A stretch of DNA of 64,000 nucleotides from Prauserella cavernicola (GTDB lineage Bacteria > Actinomycetota > Actinomycetes > Mycobacteriales > Pseudonocardiaceae). Within the stretch, counting starts at the first letter, position 1. Every line of letters begins with the position of its first letter. A program made the translations under genes and the position numbers. Below, one piece after another: positions 8,493 to 20,823 of this stretch. The stretch covers positions 62,001-126,000 of the forward strand of contig NZ_JAENJH010000001.1 of assembly GCF_016595675.1 (NCBI RefSeq). Direction: 5' to 3'. The notes below the pieces were generated by a model. It ran no database searches. It had not been told where the DNA came from and saw only the letters and a program-made list of their open reading frames with translations.

Positions 8493-9355
8493 CGCCCCAA
8501 CCCCCCCAACCGCACCGACGCCGTGGCATGACGCCCCTCAGCGGCGCTCGCCACCGCCAGTTCCGCGCCATCGTCGCCCGCGGGTCCGCCCGTGACCACG
8601 ACCCGGTCGCCCGCGAACACGGGACGGCGCAGCCGGAAGCTCAGCGACGCCACCGGCCGGGAGGTGTTGCGCCGCACCAGCTCCAGCATCAGCACCGCCA
8701 GCAGCGGCCCGTGTACCACGAGCCCCGGATAGCCCTCGACCCCGGTGGCGTAGGGGAGGTCGTAGTGGATGCGGTGCGTGTTGGCGGTCAGGGCGCTGAA
8801 CCGGAACAGCACAGTGGGATCGGTCGCGGGGGTGAGCCGCCACGGCGCCTCGTCCGCGGGTGGCGGCTCGGTGGTGGTCGTGAACGCGCGGGGCGCGTCG
8901 TCGCCGCTGCGGTAGACGTAGTCGAGCTCCTCGGTGAGCCTGAGCTCGCCGCGCTGCCGGTACTCGGAGCGCACCGTCACGAATGCCAGTTCGCCGGTAC
9001 GGCCGTGTTTCACGGTCTTCTCGGCCACAGTGGACACACGTTCGGTGTCGGCTCCCGTCTCGAGCGGGGTCGCGATGGTGAGCCTGCCGCCCGCGAACAT
9101 GCGGCGGCGATCCGGGATGGGCGGCAGGAAGTGCCCGTCGAGGGGATGACCGTCCTCGCCGAGTTCACGCTGCGGCGGCCAGTCGAGGAAGTGCAGCCAG
9201 TGCCACAGCGGCGGCAGCTCCTCGCCCGCGTGCGCGGCGACGGGCTGGTCGAGCACCCCGGAGAGCGCGGCGACGGGCGCGGCGGCGACCACGCCGGTCT
9301 CGGCGCGCGGCTCCGGCCGCCAGTGCCGCAGGTACTGCTCGAGCGGGTCGGCCAT
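8489..9355 (-). CDS. MaoC-like hydratase with N-terminal FAS1-like dehydratase domain
   Basis: A 288-residue double-hotdog protein. The C-terminal MaoC part carries RFSALTANTHRIHYD and YPGLVVHGPLLAVLMLELV, the block shared with mesaconyl-C4-CoA/itaconyl-CoA hydratase-like proteins and mitochondrial HTD2. I place the start at ATG 9355 because GGAGG lies just upstream; an ATG at 9388 would put the start too close to the ATTCTATAGAAT element. First gene of the acyl-CoA operon and divergent from the GntR regulator. Probably hydrates an enoyl-CoA with a carboxylated or branched chain. Confidence 0.83.
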   Translation of the reverse strand: MADPLEQYLRHWRPEPRAETGVVAAAPVAALSGVLDQPVAAHAGEELPPLWHWLHFLDWPPQRELGEDGHPLDGHFLPPIPDRRRMFAGGRLTIATPLETGADTERVSTVAEKTVKHGRTGELAFVTVRSEYRQRGELRLTEELDYVYRSGDDAPRAFTTTTEPPPADEAPWRLTPATDPTVLFRFSALTANTHRIHYDLPYATGVEGYPGLVVHGPLLAVLMLELVRRNTSRPVASLSFRLRRPVFAGDRVVVTGGPAGDDGAELAVASAAEGRHATASVRLGGLGR

Positions 9356-9397
9356 CGATACCTCCGTGGAACCGTCGGACGTCGTCATCCGCCCTGC

Positions 9398-9461
9398 ATT
9401 CTATAGAATCCTCGCGAGGCGGCGGAGTGAGCCCGGTCGCAGGGCCGCATAGAATATAGAA
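9398..9461. promoter_or_regulatory. divergent promoter/operator region of the GntR regulator
   Basis: ATTCTATAGAAT (9398-9409) is a perfect 12-bp palindrome in front of the MaoC gene. Related half-sites, ATAGAAT and ATAGAAA, abut the GntR start. A second perfect palindrome, CCTCGCGAGG, sits at 9410-9419. The AT-rich boxes stand out from a GC-rich background and are placed to overlap both promoters. TAGAAT at 9450-9455 fits the actinobacterial -10 pattern and would put transcription start at or next to the GntR ATG (leaderless). Inference from position. Confidence 0.5.
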
Positions 9462-10175
9462 ATGCCGACCGTCGCGAGAGATCCTGAACGGCCGGGCGCG
9501 CAGCCGCAGCGCCGCGCCGCGTTCGGCGGCAAACAGCAGCTCAGCGAACGGGTCGCCGCCTACGTTCGCGAGGGCATCATGGTCGGCCAGTTCCCCGCGG
9601 GCGAGTTCGTGCGCACCGAGCATCTCGCCGCGGAGCTCGGCGTGAGCCAGACCCCCGTGCGCGAGGCGCTCATGATCTTGCACAGCGAGGGTTCGGTGCG
9701 CTGGGAGCCCCGGCGCGGCTACCGGGTCGTGCCACTGACCCGCCGCGACGTCCAGGACCTCTTCCAGGTGCAGTCCTTCATCGCCGGTGAGCTCGCGGCC
9801 CGCGCCGCGGCCGGTCTCGACGACGCCGAGCTCGACCGGCTCGACGAGGTGCAGGCCCGGCTGGGCGTCGCGGAGCGGCGCGGCGACACCGAACTGGTCG
9901 ACAGCCTCAACCACGAGATCCACCGCACCATCAACAAGGTCTCCGACTCGCTGCGCATGGCCTCCCTGCTGAACCTGACGGTGAGCTACGTGCCGCTGCG
10001 CTTCTTCGGCAGGATCGACGGCTGGGCCTCGGCGTCGGCACACGACCACGCGGCGATCTTCACGGCGCTGCGCGCCCGCGACGCCGACGCCGCGCGCGAG
10101 GCGATGCGGGGGCACATCCAGCACATCGGCGAGCTGCTCGTGGAGCACCTCGCGCGGCAGGGCATCCTCCGCTGA
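9462..10175 (+). CDS. GntR family regulator, FadR/FCD subfamily
   Basis: A 237-residue regulator: winged helix-turn-helix (about 25-95, HLAAELGVSQTPVREALMILHSEGSVRWEPRRGYRVVPL) and C-terminal FCD ligand domain (about 100-230). It diverges from the acyl-CoA operon and most likely represses it, with an organic acid or acyl-CoA intermediate as inducer. The start ATG follows a -10-like TAGAAT by only six bases, so the mRNA may be leaderless. A perfect GC hairpin follows at 10307. Confidence 0.9.
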   Translation: MPTVARDPERPGAQPQRRAAFGGKQQLSERVAAYVREGIMVGQFPAGEFVRTEHLAAELGVSQTPVREALMILHSEGSVRWEPRRGYRVVPLTRRDVQDLFQVQSFIAGELAARAAAGLDDAELDRLDEVQARLGVAERRGDTELVDSLNHEIHRTINKVSDSLRMASLLNLTVSYVPLRFFGRIDGWASASAHDHAAIFTALRARDADAAREAMRGHIQHIGELLVEHLARQGILR

Positions 10176-10306
10176 TCCGCGAGCTCCTTAGCCGGGGGCC
10201 GCGGCTGCCGCGTTTGGCGACACCCTACAAAGCTGGGTCGCGGCACGTGGCGAGTCCGATCATTTGCGGACCCGCCGGTAACCGGAAGAGTACGAGGCAA
10301 GGTGCA

Positions 10307-10336
10307 GGCGACGGCCGCGAACCGGCCGTCGCCTTT
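10307..10336 (+). terminator. GC hairpin with short T run before the carboxylase gene
   Basis: GGCGACGGCCG (10307-10317) pairs perfectly with CGGCCGTCGCC (10323-10333), loop of five, then TTT. It is 130 bp after the GntR stop and only 34-37 bp before the carboxylase start. It may simply end the GntR transcript, or act as an attenuator if the carboxylase promoter lies upstream in 10176-10306. Confidence 0.65.
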
Positions 10337-10369
10337 CGTGATGCTCGTAGGTTGTGAGGTTTGCCGGTT

Positions 10370-15885
<5,516 letters not shown>

Positions 15886-15889
<4 letters not shown>

Positions 15890-16770
15890 CGACTGAGGCT
15901 CCCGCGACGTTCGACGACCTCGCCGGACGGTTGCACCGCACCCTGCCGGAGCTGTCGCGCTCGCACCGGCTGCTCGCCGAGCGAGTGCTGGCGGATCCGG
16001 AGGGCGTCGCGTTCATGACCGTGTCCGACCTCGCGTCGGCCGTGGGCGTGAACGAGGCGACCGTGGTGCGCTTCGCCACGGCGGCGGGGTTCAAGGGCTT
16101 TCCCGAGCTCAAGCGGGTGTGCCGGGAGCGGCTGCGCGAGCAGGCGCAGCTGCTCCGCCGGTTCGACAGCCTCGAGCAGCGGGCCGGCGACGCCGAGGGC
16201 GGGCTGCCCCGCCACGCCGCCGAGCTGGACGCCGCCAACATCGCGAGGACGTTCGCGCGGCTGGACGGGGGGAGCTGGGACGCGACGGTGCGCCTGCTCG
16301 CCGAGGCGCCGCGCATCCACGTGCTGGGCCTGCGCAAGTGCCACGCCCCGGCGTACCTGCTCGGCTACCTCCTGCGCATGGTGCGGGAGGAGGCCGAGAC
16401 GATCACCGGGGAGGCCGGGTCGCTGGCCGACAGTCTGCGCCGGGTGCGCGAGGGCGACGCGTTCGTGGCGATCTCGATTCACCGCTACAGCGCCGACACG
16501 GTCCGTGCCACGGAGTGGGCCAGCAAGCGCGGCGCCCGGTGCGTGGCGCTGACGGACAACGCGTCGTCACCGTTGGTACCGCTGGTGGAGCAGGCGTTCT
16601 TCGTCGACGCGGCCGGCCCGTCGGTGCTGCGGTCGGTGACGGCGTTCACCGCGCTGGTGCAGGCGCTCGTGGCGGGTGTCGCCCAGGTGCTGGGTCACGA
16701 GGTGCGCGACACCCTGTTGCAGGACGAGGCGCTGTTCGACGAGTTCGGCGTGTACGAGCAGCGCGGCTGA
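15886..16770 (+). CDS. MurR/RpiR family transcriptional regulator
   Basis: A 294-residue protein with an N-terminal RpiR helix-turn-helix (about 10-95, FMTVSDLASAVGVNEATVVRFATAAGFKGFPELK) and a C-terminal SIS domain (about 130-270). SIS domains usually sense phosphosugars, though acyl-CoA-linked examples are plausible given its place. It overlaps the giant carboxylase stop by 4 bp, so the enzyme and regulator are made together; autoregulation of the pair is likely. A bidirectional hairpin follows. Confidence 0.9.
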
Positions 16771-16780
16771 CACGGCAGAC

Positions 16781-16820
16781 GCCGACGGGCCCCACCGCTG
16801 TGGCGGCAGGGCCCGTCGGC
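16781..16820. terminator. bidirectional terminator hairpin
   Basis: GCCGACGGGCCC (16781-16792) and GGGCCCGTCGGC (16809-16820) form a perfect 12-bp stem around a 16-base loop, between the convergent RpiR and TauE/SafE genes. There is no T run, as is common for GC-rich actinobacterial terminators. Confidence 0.75.
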
Positions 16821-16826
16821 TCCGGC

Positions 16827-17747
16827 TCAGGTGGTGGTCTGGTGCTCGGAGTCGGGGTCGGTCTCCCCGGCGAGCGCGTTAATGCGCCGCTCCTCGCGGA
16901 TCGAGCGGATCGCCGCCGTGAGGCCGATGGCCCACAGCACGCCGACGGCGGTGAGCACGACCGTGCTGAGCGTGGTGTCCGCGTCGAACTCGCTGAGCAG
17001 TGTCCTGCTGTTGGTGAACACGATGAGCCCACCGGCCGCCGCGCCGAGAATGCGAGGCGGCATTTTGCGGACCAGCCACGCGGCCAGCGGGGCGGCCAGG
17101 ATGCCACCGATCATCAGCCCGGCGACCACGGTGTAGTTCAGCTCGTCCTCCTCCGACAGCGCGAAGAGGAAGCCGATGCTGGCGGCCAGTGCCACGATGA
17201 ACTCGGAGGTGTCGACCGAACCGACCACCTTGCGCGGTTCGAGCCTGCCGGAGGAGAGGAGGGTCGTGGTGGCGACCGGGCCCCAGCCGCCGCCACCGCT
17301 GGCGTCGACGAAGCCGGCCACCAGGCCGAGCGGCGCGAGCATGCGCGCGCCGGGACGTTTCGAGGTGATCAGCTTGCCGAGCTTGAGGAACGCGAACCGG
17401 ATGAGCACGTACAGGCCGAGCACGAGCAGGATCGTGGTGATCCAGAGCGTGGCCCCCTCGGTGGACAGCGAGGTCAGCACGTACGCGCCGAGCACCGCGC
17501 CGATCGCGCCCGGCAGCGCGAGAATGCCCACCGTGCGCCAGTCGATGTTGCGGAACTTCCAGTGGGAGATGCCGGAGGCCAGTGACGTGCCGACCTCGGC
17601 GAGGTGGACCGCGGCCGAGGCCACCGCGGGCACGGTGCCCACGGCGATGAGCGTCGTGGTCGCCGTCACGCCGAACGCCATCCCGAGCGACCCGTCGACG
17701 AGTTGCGCGAGAAAACCGGCGAGTCCGAACAGCAGGAGTGTTTGCAT
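16827..17747 (-). CDS. sulfite exporter TauE/SafE family membrane protein
   Basis: A 306-residue integral membrane protein with about eight hydrophobic segments. The family's repeated motifs are seen as FLAQLVDGSLGMAFGVTATT near the N-terminus and GLVAGFVDASGGGGWGPVATTTLL in the middle. The family exports sulfite, sulfoacetate or related anions. It is preceded by a short Cys-containing leader ORF of the type found before sulfur genes, which strengthens a sulfur role here. It diverges from the ROK regulator. Confidence 0.9.
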   Translation of the reverse strand: MQTLLLFGLAGFLAQLVDGSLGMAFGVTATTTLIAVGTVPAVASAAVHLAEVGTSLASGISHWKFRNIDWRTVGILALPGAIGAVLGAYVLTSLSTEGATLWITTILLVLGLYVLIRFAFLKLGKLITSKRPGARMLAPLGLVAGFVDASGGGGWGPVATTTLLSSGRLEPRKVVGSVDTSEFIVALAASIGFLFALSEEDELNYTVVAGLMIGGILAAPLAAWLVRKMPPRILGAAAGGLIVFTNSRTLLSEFDADTTLSTVVLTAVGVLWAIGLTAAIRSIREERRINALAGETDPDSEHQTTT

Positions 17748-17807
17748 GCTGACCTCAGGATCGAAGGAAGCCGCGCGCTCAGGGCCGCGGCGAGGGCGGG
17801 ATGGGTG

Positions 17808-17891
17808 TCAGAAAGCGCGGCACAAAGCCGAACAAACCCACAACAGATCGATGTGCCGACGTTCAACAAGCACGGTCGGATGCCCTCCCAT
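17808..17891 (-). CDS. short leader peptide, sulfur-responsive attenuator type
   Basis: A 27-codon ORF from ATG 17891 (or 21 codons from GTG 17873) ending about 60 bp before the TauE/SafE start. Its C-terminal half reads RRHIDLLWVCSALCRAF. Short leaders with RHxDL followed by clustered Cys (…V.SA.C…) are a known actinobacterial class found before sulfur assimilation and transport genes, where ribosome stalling at Cys codons is thought to control the downstream gene. The Cys codons lie within the last eight codons. The match to this class is from memory of the family; the regulation is inference. Confidence 0.72.
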   Translation of the reverse strand: MGGHPTVLVERRHIDLLWVCSALCRAF

Positions 17892-18075
17892 GTCCCCGAT
17901 CGTGGCAGACGCCCAAGGGCTGGTCCACCATTTCTCACCATTTGAAAGGAACGCCACTGAATCGCTTTTTGTAACCCCATGAAAATAAGTACGCCTCGTG
18001 TCCCGGGTATCGGAACGGTTTGACAGCACGGCGCCTGGCATATTGATTTCATCCCAGAAGAAAGCGAGGTTGGGT

Positions 18076-19263
18076 GTGGCGAAGAGGTTGCCTGCGGCCG
18101 TCCGCGACGTCCCGGGAGCGGGTGGGGTCCGGGAGTCCAACGCGGCGGCGGTGCTGGGTGCGATCAGGACCGACGGTCCGCTCTCGCGTGCGGCGATCGC
18201 ACGGCGGACGGGCCTGAGCATGCCGACCGTGAGCCGCCAGGTGAGCGCGCTCGCGGAGCTGGAACTCCTGCGCGAGGTCTCCGGTCTGCCGCCCACGCGC
18301 GAGGTCGGCAGGCCCACGGTTCCGGTGGACCTCAACGACGACGTCATCGCCGCCTGCGGCGTGCACATCGGCATCACCACCACCACCTACGGCCTCACCA
18401 ACCTGCGCGGCGGTCTGCTCGGCAGTGAGCGCATCGCGACTCCCTCGGGCGACCCCGAGGACGTGCTCGCCAAGATCGCCGACGAGGTCGGCGCGTTCCT
18501 GCAGGGCTGGCCGGAGCGCACGATCATCGGCGTGGGCCTCGCCATTGGTGGCCAGGTCGACGCCGAGCACGGCCTGCTGCACCACGGCCCGCTTGGCTGG
18601 AACGGCGTGCCCGCCCGCGCGGTGCTGGAGCGCGCCACCGGACTTCCCGTGCACCTCGACGGGCACGTGCCCGCGATGGCCAGCGCCGAGCTGCTGTTCG
18701 GCTCCGCGGGCCGCGCCCAGAGCTCGCTGTACTTCTACGCACGCGAGATGGTCGGTGTCGCGATCGCCGTGGACGGCGTCCTGCACCGGGGTCCGGGGCA
18801 GTCCGGCAGCATCGCCCACCTGCCCGTCGGCGGCGCCGTGCCCTGCTCGTGCGGCCGTACCGGCTGCCTCGAGGCGACCGTCGCCGAGCGCGCGGTAGTG
18901 GAGCAGGCCGTGCATGCCGGGGTGATCGCCGAACCGGACTTCCGGCTGCTCCTGGCCGCCGCCGAGTCCGGCGACCCCGAGGCCGATCGCATCCTCGCCG
19001 AGCGCGCCAGGGCGCTGGGCCGGGCCGTGGCCCTCGTCCGCGACGTCGTCAACCCCGACCTGGTGGTCCTGGGCGGGCAGGCCGTCACCGACGCGCCGGC
19101 CTACCTCGGTGAGCTGTTGAACGCCTTCGCCGACGCCAGCGCCCTGCCGGGCGCCGACCTCGTCGAGGTGACCAAGTTCGGTCCCGATGTGCAGGCCATG
19201 GCGGCGTGTACCGGATTGCTCACCGAGCTCTACGCCCACCCGCTCTCGATTCTCGGGGCATAG
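18076..19263 (+). CDS. ROK family transcriptional regulator
   Basis: About 395 residues. N-terminal winged helix (about 25-80, SRAAIARRTGLSMPTVSRQVSAL) and a C-terminal ROK (sugar-kinase-like) domain with the zinc motif C257-S-C259-G-R-T-G-C264. Such proteins usually repress sugar uptake or catabolic genes and respond to a sugar or amino sugar. I chose GTG 18076 because GAGG ends 6 bp upstream; an upstream GTG (17998) would add an uncharacteristic tail. No sugar genes lie next to it, so the target is unknown. Its 3' end runs into the first 21-bp repeat array. Confidence 0.88.
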   Translation: MAKRLPAAVRDVPGAGGVRESNAAAVLGAIRTDGPLSRAAIARRTGLSMPTVSRQVSALAELELLREVSGLPPTREVGRPTVPVDLNDDVIAACGVHIGITTTTYGLTNLRGGLLGSERIATPSGDPEDVLAKIADEVGAFLQGWPERTIIGVGLAIGGQVDAEHGLLHHGPLGWNGVPARAVLERATGLPVHLDGHVPAMASAELLFGSAGRAQSSLYFYAREMVGVAIAVDGVLHRGPGQSGSIAHLPVGGAVPCSCGRTGCLEATVAERAVVEQAVHAGVIAEPDFRLLLAAAESGDPEADRILAERARALGRAVALVRDVVNPDLVVLGGQAVTDAPAYLGELLNAFADASALPGADLVEVTKFGPDVQAMAACTGLLTELYAHPLSILGA

Positions 19264-19451
19264 CCGGCGCCATTCTTTTCAGGGTGATTGCAAATATGCT
19301 GAAATGAATTGCCGGATTTTCGAGTGTGTGCGGTTGTCGCCGCGTGGTGCCGACGAGAAACCTCCGCCCGAAAAGTCCGAAACCGGCTCCCGCCGATGCC
19401 GGGAAAACGCCCGACCATTCCGGCGCGATCCGGGCACCCGGCCCTGCCACC

Positions 19452-19704
19452 CGCGAGTCCCCCGCCCGGGACGTCGAGTTGCCCGCTCGGGCACGCGAGT
19501 TGCCCGTTCCCGCGCCGAGGTGCCCGCTCGGGACCCGGGCTGTCGGCGCCGACGGGCGAGCGCCGGACTCGCGGACCTGAGGGGGCAACTCGCGTGCTTG
19601 GGCGGGGGACTCGCGCACCCCGGCGGGGGACTCGCGGGCCTGAGTGGGGGACTCGCGCGCCCCGGCGGGGGACTCGCGGGCCCGTGCGGGGGACTCGCGT
19701 GGGG
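19452..19704. repeat. inverted array of 21-bp units between convergent genes (array 1)
   Basis: The left arm has four 21-bp units starting at 19452, 19473, 19494 and 19515, with core CGCGAGT(T/C)(G/C)CCC. The right arm has units starting at 19563, 19584, 19605, 19626, 19647, 19668 and a partial one at 19689, with core GGGGGACTCGCG, the exact reverse complement of the best left core CGCGAGTCCCCC. The centre contains the perfect palindrome GTCGGCGCCGAC (19542-19553). The array fills the gap between the ROK gene and the convergent acyl-CoA dehydrogenase, touching the latter's stop codon. Transcripts from either side could fold into an extended stem. Open frames across it are artefacts of the 21-bp (7-codon) period. 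Confidence 0.85.
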
Positions 19705-20823
19705 TTACAGGCCGTAGGACTTGCCGATGATGTCTCGTTGGATCTCGCTCGTGCCGCCGTAGACCGTCGACACCACCGTGGAGCGCAGGAGCGACTCCAT
19801 GCCGTACTCCGTGGCGTAGCCGTACCCGCCGAGCATCTGCATCCCGTCCAGCGCCATCGCCTTGGCGAACTCGGTGGCCTTGAGCTTGGCCATCGACGCC
19901 TCGCGGGCGAACAGCGTGTCCGGGGCGGCGTCGATGCGCTCGGCGACGTCGTGCACGAGCAGGCGCGTGCACTCCAGTTCGGTCGCGTGATCGGCGAGCC
20001 GGTGCCGCAGCGCCTGGAACGACCCGACCGGGCGGCCGAACTGCTCCCGTTGGCGCACGTAGGCCACGGTGTCGTCGAAGGCCCTGCGCGCGGTGCCGAG
20101 CATCACCGCCGCGAGGATCATGCGCTCGGTGTTGAGGCCGGTCATGAGCTGCGGCCATGCTTTGCCCTCGGTGCCGACCACGGCGTCCTCGCCGAGTTCA
20201 CAGTCGGTGAAGAACAGGTCGTTGACCTCCTTGCCGCCCATCGTGTCGATGCCGCGGACGGTCAGCCCCTCGGCGTCGGCGGGCACGGAGAACATCGTCA
20301 GCCCCTCGTGCTTGCCGCCCTCGCCGGACGTGCGTGCCACGAGCAGGATGTGCTTGGCGATGTGGGCGTTGGAGCACCAGGTCTTCTGGCCGTTGACCAC
20401 CCAGCCGCCGCCCTCCCGCTGCTCCGCCCGGCAGGTCAGCGCCCCGACGTCGGAGCCCGCGCCCGGCTCGGACATCGAGATGGAGAGCACCTCACCGTCG
20501 AGGAAGTCGGTGAGCACGCGCCGCCGCTGTTCGTCGCTGCCGAACTTCTCGTACGTCGCCGCCGTGATCACCGAGGTCGCGAAGCCGCCCATCGGCGCGC
20601 GGTGGTAGGCCGTGGTCTCGAGGAACAGCACGAGGTCGCGCATGCCGCGGCCCGCGCCGCCCTCGGACTCGGCGGTCGCGATGCCGAGCCACCCGAGCGC
20701 GGCCAGCTTGCGGTAGAAGCCGTCGTCGTGCGGACGCTGTGGCGTGCCGGCCAGCTCCCGGCTGCAGAAGTCGCCCACGGCCTCGACGAGGTCCCGCTGA
20801 TCCTGGGTGAGGGTGCTGCTCAC
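19705..20823 (-). CDS. acyl-CoA dehydrogenase (isovaleryl/long-chain-type active site)
   Basis: A 372-residue flavoenzyme with SMSEPGAGSDVGAL and WCSNAHIAKH. At the usual catalytic site the motif reads YGGTSEIQ, with Gly in place of Glu, while a Glu is present in NTERMILAAVMLG, the position used as base by isovaleryl- and long-chain acyl-CoA dehydrogenases. So it is probably active with the alternative base. The GTG start at 20823 overlaps the stop of the AMP-ligase (GTGA). The pair looks like activation plus first oxidation of a fatty acid. Confidence 0.87.
   Translation of the reverse strand: MSSTLTQDQRDLVEAVGDFCSRELAGTPQRPHDDGFYRKLAALGWLGIATAESEGGAGRGMRDLVLFLETTAYHRAPMGGFATSVITAATYEKFGSDEQRRRVLTDFLDGEVLSISMSEPGAGSDVGALTCRAEQREGGGWVVNGQKTWCSNAHIAKHILLVARTSGEGGKHEGLTMFSVPADAEGLTVRGIDTMGGKEVNDLFFTDCELGEDAVVGTEGKAWPQLMTGLNTERMILAAVMLGTARRAFDDTVAYVRQREQFGRPVGSFQALRHRLADHATELECTRLLVHDVAERIDAAPDTLFAREASMAKLKATEFAKAMALDGMQMLGGYGYATEYGMESLLRSTVVSTVYGGTSEIQRDIIGKSYGL

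Noticed and set aside
19448-19704. CRISPR array
   Set aside because: Unit length of 21 bp with a 12-bp core and 9-bp variable part is too short for repeat plus spacer, the arms are in opposite orientation, and there are no cas genes.
19705-20823. Second acyl-CoA dehydrogenase being inactive because the usual catalytic Glu is Gly
   Set aside because: A Glu is present at the alternative position (NTERMILAAVMLG) used by isovaleryl- and long-chain-type enzymes.
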